DNA of 64,000 bases from contig NZ_CABUOD010000025.1 in NCBI RefSeq assembly GCF_902493135.1, forward strand, positions 1-64,000, in the 5' to 3' direction. The stretch comes from an uncultured Parabacteroides sp. (GTDB lineage Bacteria; Bacteroidota; Bacteroidia; Bacteroidales; Tannerellaceae). This document shows positions 52,848-61,880 of the stretch, piece by piece; within the stretch, counting starts at the first letter, position 1; the number at the start of each line of letters is the position of its first letter. Under the pieces are notes generated by a model. It was not told the origin of the DNA and made no database searches. It saw nothing but the letters and a program-made list of their open reading frames with translations. A program made the position numbers and the translations under genes.

Positions 52848-55259
52848 ATGGAAAAGAAAAAACTTATACTGCTATTGCTAAGTTGTGCGGTAATCACGGA
52901 GGCTCATGCAGCCTACCAAGGCCGCGTGTATGTAGACTCCAACCGGAACGGAATCTACGACAAAGGAGAGAAAGTCTTAAAAGACATCCGGGTTTCCGAC
53001 GGATTAAACGTTGTCAAAACGAATGCCGAAGGTCTTTACACACTTCCCGGACACGAACGGGAACGGTTTATCTTCATCACCACTCCTTCCGGCTACAGGA
53101 CAGACAATCAATATTACCGGCGGATCAACGGCACAGGGCAAACATACGATTTCGGCCTGCAAACCTGGAAAGGACGCATCAGGCCGGATGGCAGCCACAA
53201 GTTCATCCATATTTCCGACACCGAGATATTCAACACGGAGAACCAGGAAGACTGGGCGAATAACGTCCGGGATTATGCAGCCAATGAGAACATCGCATTT
53301 ATCATCCATACCGGCGATATCTGCTATGAAAACGGATTGAAGAACCATATCCATCTGATGAACACGTCGAACATGGATTGCCCGATGTTCTACTGTATCG
53401 GCAATCATGATCTTGTAAAAGGAAAATACGGGGAAGAAGTTTTTGAAAATGTTTACGGCCCGGTCTATTACTCCTTCGACTTCGGGAATGTCCACTATGT
53501 CGTTACCCCGATGGCAGGAGGCGATCATCAGCCCGGCTATACAAAAGAAGACGTTTACCGCTGGCTGAAGAACGACTTGGCACAGGTTCCGGCCGGAAAA
53601 CCAATCATGGTGTTTAATCACGATTTGCTGACTTCCGGGAACGAGTTTGTTTTCGGTATCGACGGAAACGAACAGATCAACCTGAACGAACATAACCTGA
53701 AAGCCTGGTTATACGGGCATTGGCATAACCATTTCGTTCGCAAACAAGGAGAAGTATTAACGATATCGACAGCAACGCTTGACAAAGGAGGAATCGACCA
53801 CTCGACTTCCGCCTTCCGCGTGGTGGACGTAGACCGGAAAGGAGATATCCGGACCTCCCTTCGCTATACATATATAAATAAGTCCATTGAAATCGCCTCG
53901 ATCGCGAATGAGGCATGTGCAATGACGGCAGACGGAAAGGTTCCCGTATCGGTCAACACATACAATGCGGTTGCTCCTGCCGTGCGTGTCACTTATAGTT
54001 GTGCCGTGGACGGCAAGATTGTCCAGCCGGAAACACAGCTTACTCAAAATACAGATTGGAACTGGTCCGGAAAGGCCAATCTCCCGGCAGATTGTAAAGG
54101 CAAACGGGTTTTCATAACAGCAAAAGCGTTGTTCGACAATGGAGAAATAACAGTCAGCCGTTCCTCATTTTTGTACCAGCCGGAAGAGATTGGCGAAACT
54201 CCTCAACTGGCGTGGATCCGGAATGTAAATGCCAACCTTTACTTTTCATCTCCGGTCGTTGCCGGTGGCAACGTGTATGTCGCTTCTCTCGATGAGGATT
54301 TGAAGGGAGAAGGCGCGATATTTGCTCTGGATGCAAAGACTGGTGAATTACAGTGGAAGTATCCGGTACGCAACTCCATCAAAAACACGATTGCCGTTGA
54401 CGAAGGGACCGTCTTCGCACAAGATGCGGAAGGTTACTTATACGCCATCGACGCACAGACGGGCAAACTGAAATGGGATATAAAGATGAATGTCGCCGGC
54501 CTCCCTGTCCTTGTAGACGGACTGACAGCCGCCAATGGCATCGTCTATGCCGGAAGCGGAAAGGCATTCGGGGCCTATAACGGGAAAACGGGCGAAGCTG
54601 TCTGGCTGAACAAAGGCTGGCCGCAAGGAGAAGCCACGACATCGACTCCCCTGCTGATAAACGGAGTTGTTGTTTCAGGTGCAAACTGGCGAGGCTTCTA
54701 CGGCAACGATGCACAAACGGGAGAATTGCTTTGGAAACTCGATAAAGACGGGATCACGGACAGAGGCGCAACACCGGCCTATGCCGGCAACCTGCTTTAT
54801 GTCGCTTCGCGCCAGTCTTTATTTATCATCGACAGCCGTTCGGGGAAAGTGGTGGTCCGTAAAGAGTTGCCATTCAATGTACAGGTCAACTCCACTCCAT
54901 TAATAACGGACAACCTGATTATGTTCGGTACACAAACGGACGGTCTGGTAGCACTCGATCGTGAAACATTTGAAGTCAAATGGAAAGCTCAAACTTCACC
55001 GGCCCTGGTTTATACTGCTCCTTACTCCCGCCATCCCGCCGCTACGATCGAAACAAGTCCCCTGTTTGTCGGAGGAACGGTTTATTTCGGTGCATCCGAC
55101 GGCATTATCTATGGAGTCAATCCGGAAAACGGGCAAACGGTCTGGAAACACAAAACGGGCGCACCTCTGTTCTCGACATTGGCAACAGACGGACGCATGA
55201 TCTTCGCTACCGACTTCGGAGGCAATGTTTATGCATTCAGGTGTAACGGATCATTATAG
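52848..55259 (+). CDS. Secreted metallophosphoesterase fused to a PQQ-type beta-propeller
   Basis: 803 residues. Signal peptide, an SdrD-B-like domain (about 22-95; GRVYVDSNRNGIYDKGEK), a calcineurin-like phosphoesterase (about 115-330; HTGDICYENG, CIGNHD, FNHD, GHWHNH), a linker sandwich and a C-terminal propeller (about 455-803) of seven or eight YALDAxTGxxxW blades. In the first metal motif the usual D-x-H reads Asp124-Thr-Glu126. The combination suggests an extracytoplasmic phosphoesterase whose propeller binds a surface or partner. It is bounded by terminators, so monocistronic. The substrate is unknown. Confidence 0.85.
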   Translation: MEKKKLILLLLSCAVITEAHAAYQGRVYVDSNRNGIYDKGEKVLKDIRVSDGLNVVKTNAEGLYTLPGHERERFIFITTPSGYRTDNQYYRRINGTGQTYDFGLQTWKGRIRPDGSHKFIHISDTEIFNTENQEDWANNVRDYAANENIAFIIHTGDICYENGLKNHIHLMNTSNMDCPMFYCIGNHDLVKGKYGEEVFENVYGPVYYSFDFGNVHYVVTPMAGGDHQPGYTKEDVYRWLKNDLAQVPAGKPIMVFNHDLLTSGNEFVFGIDGNEQINLNEHNLKAWLYGHWHNHFVRKQGEVLTISTATLDKGGIDHSTSAFRVVDVDRKGDIRTSLRYTYINKSIEIASIANEACAMTADGKVPVSVNTYNAVAPAVRVTYSCAVDGKIVQPETQLTQNTDWNWSGKANLPADCKGKRVFITAKALFDNGEITVSRSSFLYQPEEIGETPQLAWIRNVNANLYFSSPVVAGGNVYVASLDEDLKGEGAIFALDAKTGELQWKYPVRNSIKNTIAVDEGTVFAQDAEGYLYAIDAQTGKLKWDIKMNVAGLPVLVDGLTAANGIVYAGSGKAFGAYNGKTGEAVWLNKGWPQGEATTSTPLLINGVVVSGANWRGFYGNDAQTGELLWKLDKDGITDRGATPAYAGNLLYVASRQSLFIIDSRSGKVVVRKELPFNVQVNSTPLITDNLIMFGTQTDGLVALDRETFEVKWKAQTSPALVYTAPYSRHPAATIETSPLFVGGTVYFGASDGIIYGVNPENGQTVWKHKTGAPLFSTLATDGRMIFATDFGGNVYAFRCNGSL

Positions 55260-55262
55260 TCG

Positions 55263-55319
55263 GACAAGGATATAAAAAGCCCCGCGAAACTCTTCCGCAG
55301 GGCTTTTTATATCCTTGTC
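55263..55319. terminator. Bidirectional terminator between convergent genes
   Basis: A perfect 20-bp stem: GACAAGGATATAAAAAGCCC and its complement, around a 17-nt loop, with T-rich flanks on both strands. It serves the phosphoesterase gene and pfkA. Confidence 0.9.
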
Positions 55320-55328
55320 AAGAACAAA

Positions 55329-56309
55329 TCAAATGGAAGAAATACGCAACGTATTCAACAGATCACGATTGATCGGTTTGTCATTCTTGATTGCTTTCGA
55401 GAAAGGAACATACACGATTTCATCATTTTGAATTCCCATCATCACATTACGCTGGTCGTCCAGCAATGCATCGACTGCGGCAACTCCCATGCGGGTAGCC
55501 AAAATACGATCCTGCGCTGTCGGCGAACCACCACGCTGCAAATGTCCCAAAATCGAAACACGCACGTCGAACTGCGGATATTCCTTCTTCACACGTTCGG
55601 CAACGCCCATAGCGCCACCGGTCACTTCACTTTCCGCAACAAGAACGATACTGCTGTTCTTCGACTTACGGAAACCGGTTTCGATCATCTCGGCCAACTG
55701 GTCTTTCTCCACCGATATCTCCGGAATGATAGCCGCTTCCGCACCCGACGCAATCGCACCGTTCAAAGCCAGGAATCCGGCATCACGCCCCATCACTTCG
55801 ATAAAGAACAGACGGTCATGGGAAGTTGCCGTGTCACGGATTTTATCGACACATTCCATGATTGTATTCAAAGCCGTATCATAGCCGATCGTGATATCCG
55901 TACCATACAGGTCATTATCGATCGTACCGGGCAGGCCGACAATCGGATAATTAAATTCCTGTGCAAAGATGCGGGCGCCGGTCAACGTCCCATCCCCCCC
56001 GATGGCAACCAAAGCATCGATGCCGTGCTCCATCAGTTTGTCGTAAGCCTGCTTACGGCCTTCCGGTGTCTTGAACTCTGCACAACGGGCCGTCTTCAGG
56101 ATAGTACCGCCGCGCTGAATAATATTACTTACATTCTGAGTCTTGAAATTTTCAATTTCGTCGGTTATCAAGCCCTTGTATCCACGATAGATACCTTTAA
56201 CGGACATTCCGTTGTAAATAGCGGAACGTGTCACTGCACGAATAGCAGCGTTCATTCCGGGAGCATCACCTCCGGACGTTAAAATGCCAATACACTTAAC
56301 TGCAGACAT
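55329..56309 (-). CDS. pfkA: 6-phosphofructokinase, ATP type
   Basis: 326 residues. GILTSGGDAPGMNAAIRAV binds ATP; GGDGTLTGA and PGTIDNDLYGTD hold the catalytic Asp; RGGSPTAQDR closes the active site. The length and motifs match bacterial PfkA. It phosphorylates fructose-6-phosphate in glycolysis. Monocistronic, ending at the shared terminator. Confidence 0.96.
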   Translation of the reverse strand: MSAVKCIGILTSGGDAPGMNAAIRAVTRSAIYNGMSVKGIYRGYKGLITDEIENFKTQNVSNIIQRGGTILKTARCAEFKTPEGRKQAYDKLMEHGIDALVAIGGDGTLTGARIFAQEFNYPIVGLPGTIDNDLYGTDITIGYDTALNTIMECVDKIRDTATSHDRLFFIEVMGRDAGFLALNGAIASGAEAAIIPEISVEKDQLAEMIETGFRKSKNSSIVLVAESEVTGGAMGVAERVKKEYPQFDVRVSILGHLQRGGSPTAQDRILATRMGVAAVDALLDDQRNVMMGIQNDEIVYVPFSKAIKNDKPINRDLLNTLRISSI

Positions 56310-56336
56310 AGCGTCTTATATTTTATATGTTCGCGG

Positions 56337-56344
56337 CAAAAGTA
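56337..56344 (-). promoter_or_regulatory. Promoter -7 element (TACTTTTG on the minus strand) of pfkA
   Basis: CAAAAGTA on the plus strand, 28 bp before the pfkA start. Confidence 0.5.
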
Positions 56345-56405
56345 ATAATTATTTGCCAAAAAGCTGTCTATTTTCCAAAACTTCATCAAATCTTAACCCG
56401 AAAGG

Positions 56406-57278
56406 TCAGCGGTTGGCATTCAACCCACGGATACGCACAGCCACTTCCTCCATCAACCACTTCGGGGTAGATGTGGCCCCACACACCCCGACACTGCTCA
56501 CCCCTTCCGGCAACGGCTCGGTAATTTCCTTCGCTTCCGAGATAAAGACCGTATTCGGATTTGCCTTCCTGCATTCTTCCAACAGCATCTTGCCATTGGA
56601 ACTTTTCTTTCCGGCAACAAAATACACCCAATCATGCTTGGAGGCAAACGTCTTGATGTTCGGCAACCGGTTCGCCACCTGGCGGCAGATCGTATCGAAA
56701 TACTCGAACTGAACTCCGTTCGCAATACGCCGCCGGATTTCAGCCACCACTTCACGGAAGCCGTCCAGCGACTTGGTCGTCTGTGAGAAGAGGCAGATAT
56801 TCCGGTTAAAATCCAGCCGGTCGAGATCCTCCACCTTCTCGATAACGACAGCAGTACCTTCCGTCTGTCCGACCAGGCCGTTTACCTCGGCATGCCCTTT
56901 CTTTCCATAGATCACGACCTGCGTATGGCTGTCGCGCGTATCCACATAGCATTTATGTATCTTACGCTGCAATTGGAGCACCACCGGACAGGTCGCATCC
57001 ACGATCGTGATGTTGTTCCGCCGGGCGATCTCGTAAGTCGACGGCGGCTCGCCATGCGCCCGAAGCAAGACCTTTTCGCCTTTCAGGCGGGTAAACTCGT
57101 CGTGCTCGATCGTCCTCAGGCCCGACGTTTCCAACCGTTCCACTTCCAGACTGTTGTGCACGATATCTCCAAGACAATACAGCCTGTCCGTATTTTTCAA
57201 TTCACGTTCGGCACTTTCGATAGCTGTCACCACCCCGAAACAAAAGCCGGAACCTTTATCTATCTCGACTTCTATCAT
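56406..57278 (-). CDS. ispH: 4-hydroxy-3-methylbut-2-enyl diphosphate reductase
   Basis: 290 residues. The three iron-sulfur ligands Cys13 (GFCFGV), Cys97 (DATCPVV) and Cys196 (DTICRQ) are present, with His41 and His75 (LLRAHGE) of the active site and a SVGVCGATSTP segment near the C-terminus. Last step of the MEP isoprenoid pathway, giving IPP and DMAPP, the precursors used by the polyprenyl synthase at 60905. It overlaps cmk by 4 bp. Confidence 0.96.
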   Translation of the reverse strand: MIEVEIDKGSGFCFGVVTAIESAERELKNTDRLYCLGDIVHNSLEVERLETSGLRTIEHDEFTRLKGEKVLLRAHGEPPSTYEIARRNNITIVDATCPVVLQLQRKIHKCYVDTRDSHTQVVIYGKKGHAEVNGLVGQTEGTAVVIEKVEDLDRLDFNRNICLFSQTTKSLDGFREVVAEIRRRIANGVQFEYFDTICRQVANRLPNIKTFASKHDWVYFVAGKKSSNGKMLLEECRKANPNTVFISEAKEITEPLPEGVSSVGVCGATSTPKWLMEEVAVRIRGLNANR

Positions 57279-57979
57279 AATGAATCCGTCTCCACTACTT
57301 TTTCATACTGTTCCAACAGCCAGGCCTTCTGTTCGGCAATCGTCAGATGCGAGTTATCCAGCTCCAGCGCATCGTCCGCCTTACGGAGCGGGCTTTCGGC
57401 ACGCGTCATATCGATATGGTCACGCGTCTTGACATTTTCGAGGACTTCTTCAAAAGAAGCCGCCTCCCCTTTGGCTTTCAGTTCGTCCAGACGCCGTTGG
57501 GCACGCACTTCCGGGCTGGCAGTCACATAAATCTTCAATTCGGCATCCGGGAATACAACCGTACCGATATCCCGGCCATCCATCACGATCCCTTTCGCTT
57601 TTCCCATCTCCTGCTGCTTGGCAACCATCGCACGGCGCACAAAACCTAAAGCGGCAATCGGGCTTACCCGGTTGGCGACTTCCATTCCCCGGATCTCTTT
57701 TTCCACTTTCACCCCGTTCAGATAGGTATCGGGGCGTCCGGTTTCCGGGTTAAAACGAAAAGAGATATCGATGTCGCCCATCGAATCCTGCAACTTCTTT
57801 TCATCGATTCCCCCGTCCGCAAAGAATCCATGTTGCAGGCTGTACAACGTAACCGCCCGATACATCGCTCCCGTATCAATATAAGTATATCCCAACTCCT
57901 TTGCCAAATCTTTTGCCATCGTGCTCTTCCCGGTAGAAGAGACACCGTCTATCGCTATAATAATCTTTTTCATTGCCAT
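57275..57979 (-). CDS. cmk: Cytidylate kinase
   Basis: 234 residues from the ATG at 57979 (or 232 from 57973); the longer frame to 58051 runs through the promoter. P-loop AIDGVSSTGKSTMAK, YIDTGAMYRAVT, and MDGRDIGTVVFPDAELKIY binding CMP are standard Cmk. It phosphorylates CMP and dCMP. It is the first gene of a two-gene operon with ispH. Confidence 0.95.
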   Translation of the reverse strand: MAMKKIIIAIDGVSSTGKSTMAKDLAKELGYTYIDTGAMYRAVTLYSLQHGFFADGGIDEKKLQDSMGDIDISFRFNPETGRPDTYLNGVKVEKEIRGMEVANRVSPIAALGFVRRAMVAKQQEMGKAKGIVMDGRDIGTVVFPDAELKIYVTASPEVRAQRRLDELKAKGEAASFEEVLENVKTRDHIDMTRAESPLRKADDALELDNSHLTIAEQKAWLLEQYEKVVETDSL

Positions 57980-58001
57980 ATATATTAATGTAAAGGAGTT
58001 G

Positions 58002-58009
58002 CAAATATA
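58002..58009 (-). promoter_or_regulatory. Promoter -7 element (TATATTTG on the minus strand) of cmk-ispH
   Basis: CAAATATA on the plus strand, 22 bp before the cmk start. Confidence 0.5.
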
Positions 58010-58230
58010 CAACAGATTATTTTCCTTCCCTTTATAAATTATCCTATTCATCCTTATATTTTATTGTTTTCCACATAATTCATTAACCGTCCGCTTGCCG
58101 GCGAACGATCTATAAGTTATGGCAAAGATGCTAATGTAAGGTGAGTTCGATATAATCCAATAAATTATAACAAGAGTAACCGCATCAAAATTTTCCAAGG
58201 CTGTGATCTTCATACGAAGTTTTCTGCAAA

Positions 58231-58330
58231 TCATCTGTCACTCTATCACTATGAAGATTGTATCCGTTGATATTCAAACGTTAGTAGCAATGATACATGA
58301 CGTTTTCATCTATCACTCATCTATCACTCC
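58231..58330. repeat. Element A: 100-bp repeat with TNTCACT motifs
   Basis: It aligns without gaps to the reverse complement of 58791-58899. Shared blocks include ATCTGTCACT, TTGATATTCA, TGATACATG and CTATCACT. It contains four T(A/G)TCACT heptamers in two pairs. The gene-free stretch 58010-58935 contains this, the hairpin at 58523 and element B. Confidence 0.75.
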
Positions 58331-58522
58331 TAAAACATGGTATTTCTATCATATAATTGAGAAACAGTACATTGTCTTCTTTCGCTTTTGAAAAAGCATA
58401 TCAAACAATCAAATAAACAAATGTAAAAACGAATATAATAGGTGTTAAATTGGCTGAATACGGTTCTTCATTCCACAAAAGCCATCTCTTTTTTAGCAAA
58501 GGACAAGCACATAATCCCGTAA

Positions 58523-58603
58523 ACACCCCCATGTCGCCACCCTTTACACCCGGGTGTGCCGGCTCTCTACACCCGGGTGTAAAAAGGGGCAACAGGGGGA
58601 TGT
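58523..58603. repeat. Long hairpin of the CACCCGGGTG family
   Basis: The left arm (ACACCCCCATGTCGCC, then TTTACACCCGGGTGT) pairs with the right arm (ACACCCGGGTGTAAAAAGGG, then CAACAGGGGGATGT) around an 11-nt loop; about 35 bp of stem. Same family as the repeats at 40411-40476. Confidence 0.8.
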
Positions 58604-58790
58604 CCGGCAACTAAAGCACCTTTCCGGGCCATGAGAACTACTTGGTTTTACATATTTTATAGTCGTTTTTACATATAATAATCGAATGATTTGCAGGAGT
58701 GAGAATAGGGCGCTTGTTGTTTGTGTTATTTACAATACACTCATATACAAGTATTTACAAACAGAATATATGTTTCCCCACCAAATTACC

Positions 58791-58899
58791 TGTGATAGGG
58801 CAGTGACACTGTAGTGATAGAGAAAACAGGCATGTATCACTAACAGAACAAGCTGAATATCAATAGGTAAAGAGGAATAAGTGACACAGTGACAGATGG
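58791..58899. repeat. Element B: inverted copy of element A
   Basis: Reverse-complement partner of 58231-58330, carrying five T(A/G)TCAC heptamers on the minus strand. Confidence 0.75.
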
Positions 58900-58935
58900 A
58901 ATGGGAAAAACGTAAGGTCAAAAAGCCGGATTTAT

Positions 58936-59928
58936 TCAGAAATCGCTGATCGTAGTGGAAATGCTCAGCATCATGGAAAGAGCCGATGGATGATATTTGG
59001 CTACGGAAACGCCTACATCGAACATCTTGATCCGCACACCGGCTCCACCCGAGAAACCGGCAAGGGCGTTCCCACCCTGCAATTTCATGTCCAATGCCGT
59101 TTTAGGATTATATCCTATGCCCAACCAAAAGTTGTCGGAAGGAACATAATCGACACCGATCACCAGATGCTTTACAAAGGATTTGAAAAAATTATCCCCC
59201 GTATATTCCTTGTCGTAATCGTCCACATAGTCGACCTTCCACTTCGTCAGGTACTGCGCAGTAAGCGACAAGCGGATCGGCGCATGCGCCATCTGTTTGG
59301 TGATCCCCATCTGGATATCCCAGGGCATTTTCTGGCGTTCGTCCTCGTAGGCCTTCAATTGCGCCCCGATATTCTTGAAAGCAAAGCCGAAAGAAAATCC
59401 TTTCTCAGAATCATAATAGCTCAAGCCGGCATCGACAGCCAGGCCGATCGAGGTATAATCGCCGATACCCGAATACAGAAACTTCAACGAAGCCCCGCCC
59501 CGCCATCGCTCGGAAAGGTCATACGAGAAGAAACCGTTCACACTGATGTCCTTTGCCGTAAAATCTCCCGTCGGAAGGCCTTCCTCCGACATTCCCCGTA
59601 TCTTTCCCTGGCTGAAAAACGAAGCTCCCACACCCCAGGCGCCTTTTTCTTTGTATGCCTTGGTAAAGAGGGCACTGCCGACATTGATATCCGATATGTA
59701 ATTCAGGTAATTCAGATTGACCATCTTATCCATCTCGGCTCCCAGCAAAGCGGGGTTGTGGAAAATCAGGGAAGGATCCCGTTCGATCAATGACATCGTA
59801 TTGCCTCCCATCGCATTGGCTCTTGCCGAAGACGGATAGCGGAGAAAAGTATATCCGGTATCGCCGGTTTGCCCGGCAACAGCCTGTAACAGGAAGGAAA
59901 AGAAGAGTATAAATAGAATATTTCTCAT
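58936..59928 (-). CDS. porQ: Type IX secretion system protein PorQ
   Basis: 330 residues. Signal peptide (cleavage near VAGQ), then GYTFLRYPSSARANAMGGNT and DPSLIFHNPALLG, the PorQ/PorV start, and a 14-strand-type barrel ending in STTISDF. PorQ is an outer-membrane component linked to type IX cargo processing in Bacteroidetes. It lies upstream of cmk on the same strand, a neighbourhood I recall from other Bacteroidetes, but is separated from it here by the 0.9-kb repeat island. Confidence 0.88.
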   Translation of the reverse strand: MRNILFILFFSFLLQAVAGQTGDTGYTFLRYPSSARANAMGGNTMSLIERDPSLIFHNPALLGAEMDKMVNLNYLNYISDINVGSALFTKAYKEKGAWGVGASFFSQGKIRGMSEEGLPTGDFTAKDISVNGFFSYDLSERWRGGASLKFLYSGIGDYTSIGLAVDAGLSYYDSEKGFSFGFAFKNIGAQLKAYEDERQKMPWDIQMGITKQMAHAPIRLSLTAQYLTKWKVDYVDDYDKEYTGDNFFKSFVKHLVIGVDYVPSDNFWLGIGYNPKTALDMKLQGGNALAGFSGGAGVRIKMFDVGVSVAKYHPSALSMMLSISTTISDF

Positions 59929-59949
59929 ATTTCTCAGGTAAAATGCCTA

Positions 59950-59957
59950 CAAAGATA
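59950..59957 (-). promoter_or_regulatory. Promoter -7 element (TATCTTTG on the minus strand) of porQ
   Basis: CAAAGATA on the plus strand, 21 bp before the porQ start. Confidence 0.5.
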
Positions 59958-60105
59958 AATAAATGCAGAGATATACATCCCAATTACAGAAACGGGAAAA
60001 AGCCCAAAAAGGTATATGGGAGCTATTATTTTTATTCCCAGTCAAAAAAAAAGTAAAAATAGCGTATATTTAATACGAATTGTTCGGATTTAAAAAATAA
60101 CTCCG

Positions 60106-60113
60106 TATATTTG
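60106..60113 (+). promoter_or_regulatory. Promoter -7 element (TATATTTG) of tonB
   Basis: It fits TAnnTTTG, with a TTG at 60080 (23 bp away, slightly long). It is 37 bp before the ATG. Confidence 0.5.
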
Positions 60114-60150
60114 TCGCAGAAGAAAAACACATCTTTAAACACTAAGAGAT

Positions 60151-60840
60151 ATGGAAGTTAAGAAATCACCGAAAGCGGACCTGGAAAAAGGTAAGACGAT
60201 GGGTATCCTGATGGGTATGATCGTCGGACTTGCAGTACTGTTCGTTGGCTTCGAATGGAGCGACCGTGAAATCACAATCGTCCAGAATGAGGGCGTTGCT
60301 GATATCATCGCGGAAGAAGAAGTTGAAATCACGAGACCGGAGGACACGCCTCCCCCACCTCCTCCACCCCCAGCACCTGCTGTGGCAGAAGTATTAACCG
60401 TTGTAGAAGATGACGTCAAGTTGGATGATGTCGACATCGTTTCTTCGGAAGACGATGCCTCTTCGGCACAGGTTGAAGCTTATACTCCTCCCGCAGTAGT
60501 TGAAGAAGAAGAGGAATCCTCACAGCAGATTTTTACTGTTGTAGAAACAATGCCTGAATTCCCCGGCGGACAAGGCGCTTTGTTGCAATACCTGTCGAAA
60601 TCAATCAAATATCCGGTTATTGCCCAGGAAAACGGTATTCAGGGTCGTGTATCCTGCTCGTTTGTGGTTAACAAAGACGGTTCCATCGTAGACGCAGAAG
60701 TTATCCGTGGTGTTGACCCGTCACTGGATAAAGAAGCCCTCCGTGTGATCAACGCCATGCCGAAATGGTCACCGGGTAAACAGAGAGGTAAACCCGTACG
60801 TGTTAAATACACAGTGCCTGTTACATTCAGACTGCAATAA
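60151..60840 (+). CDS. tonB: TonB energy transducer
   Basis: 229 residues. One membrane helix (about 17-36), an acidic linker with GVADIIAEEEVE (48-59), eight prolines (67-74) and PAVAEVL (76-82), and the C-terminal TonB domain (about 140-229; PEFPGGQGALLQYLSKSIKY, GRVSCSFVVNKDGSIVDAEV, PVRVKYTVPVTFRLQ). It passes proton-motive energy from ExbB/ExbD to outer-membrane transporters such as the SusC at 5053. Monocistronic with its own terminator; the exbB-like gene is 2 kb downstream. Confidence 0.94.
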   Translation: MEVKKSPKADLEKGKTMGILMGMIVGLAVLFVGFEWSDREITIVQNEGVADIIAEEEVEITRPEDTPPPPPPPPAPAVAEVLTVVEDDVKLDDVDIVSSEDDASSAQVEAYTPPAVVEEEEESSQQIFTVVETMPEFPGGQGALLQYLSKSIKYPVIAQENGIQGRVSCSFVVNKDGSIVDAEVIRGVDPSLDKEALRVINAMPKWSPGKQRGKPVRVKYTVPVTFRLQ

Positions 60841-60860
60841 TAACATGTAAATAGTACGAA

Positions 60861-60887
60861 AAGGCTGCTTCCATCGCAGCCTTTTTT
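60861..60887 (+). terminator. tonB terminator
   Basis: AAGGCTGC pairs with GCAGCCTT around a 7-nt loop, followed by a T-run. Confidence 0.85.
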
Positions 60888-60904
60888 ATTTAAACAAAGA
60901 TTCT

Positions 60905-61879
60905 ATGTTCGCATTTAATGATATCCTACAGAAGATAGAGCAGGAAATTGCTCAACTTCAATTCACCTGTCCTCCCAAAAGTCTATACGACCCGATCGAA
61001 TACATACTTTCACTCGGTGGAAAAAGAATCCGTCCGGCACTCGTATTAATGGCATGTAATCTATATCAGGAAAATATAGATGCAGCAATCAAGCCGGCCT
61101 TAGGACTTGAAGTATTCCACAACTTCACCCTTCTGCACGACGACCTGATGGACGAAGCCGATAAAAGAAGAAACAAACCGACGGTCCATAAGGTATGGAA
61201 CGCCAACACGGCCATCCTCTCAGGCGATGCCATGCTGATCGCGGCCTATCAACTGATCGGCGAAACCAAGTCCGAGGCATTAAAAGAGATATTGGACCTG
61301 TTCACCCGCACGGCACTTGAGATATGCGGCGGACAGCAGTACGACATGGAGTTCGAATCGAGAACGGACGTAACGGAAGCGGAATATATCGAAATGATCC
61401 GGTTGAAAACAGCCGTACTGCTTGCCTGCGCCTTGAAGATGGGAGCCATTATGGGAAATGCGCCGGAAGCCGATGCCGAAGCGCTGTATCAGTTCGGTAT
61501 CAATATCGGCCTGGCTTTCCAATTGCAGGATGACCTGTTGGATGTTTACGGTGACACCGCCACTTTCGGCAAAAATATCGGAGGGGACATACTCTGCAAC
61601 AAAAAGACATTCATGCTGATCAATGCATTCCGACTTGCTTCGGACGCCCAAAAAGCGGAACTGGACAGCTGGATCGGCAAAAAGACATTCGATCCGGCAG
61701 AGAAAATAGCCGCCGTAACAGCTATCTATGACCGCCTGCGGTTAAAAGAGTTGTCCGAAGAAAAAATACACACGTATTATGACCTGGCCATGAACTGCCT
61801 TGACTCGTTAAGCGTAGCTCCCGAAAAGCTAAACATACTGAAAGGAGTCAGCGCCCGTTTAATGAATCGCCAATCTTGA
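60905..61879 (+). CDS. Polyprenyl diphosphate synthase
   Basis: 324 residues. The two Asp-rich motifs LLHDDLMDEAD and QLQDDLLDVYGD, GGKRIRPAL near the start and the KTAVLLACALKMG helix are those of trans-isoprenyl synthases. The length suits a medium/long-chain enzyme for quinone side chains, but product length cannot be read reliably. It starts just after the tonB terminator and abuts tatD (1-bp gap), so it forms an operon with it. Confidence 0.92.
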   Translation: MFAFNDILQKIEQEIAQLQFTCPPKSLYDPIEYILSLGGKRIRPALVLMACNLYQENIDAAIKPALGLEVFHNFTLLHDDLMDEADKRRNKPTVHKVWNANTAILSGDAMLIAAYQLIGETKSEALKEILDLFTRTALEICGGQQYDMEFESRTDVTEAEYIEMIRLKTAVLLACALKMGAIMGNAPEADAEALYQFGINIGLAFQLQDDLLDVYGDTATFGKNIGGDILCNKKTFMLINAFRLASDAQKAELDSWIGKKTFDPAEKIAAVTAIYDRLRLKELSEEKIHTYYDLAMNCLDSLSVAPEKLNILKGVSARLMNRQS

Positions 61880-61880
61880 A

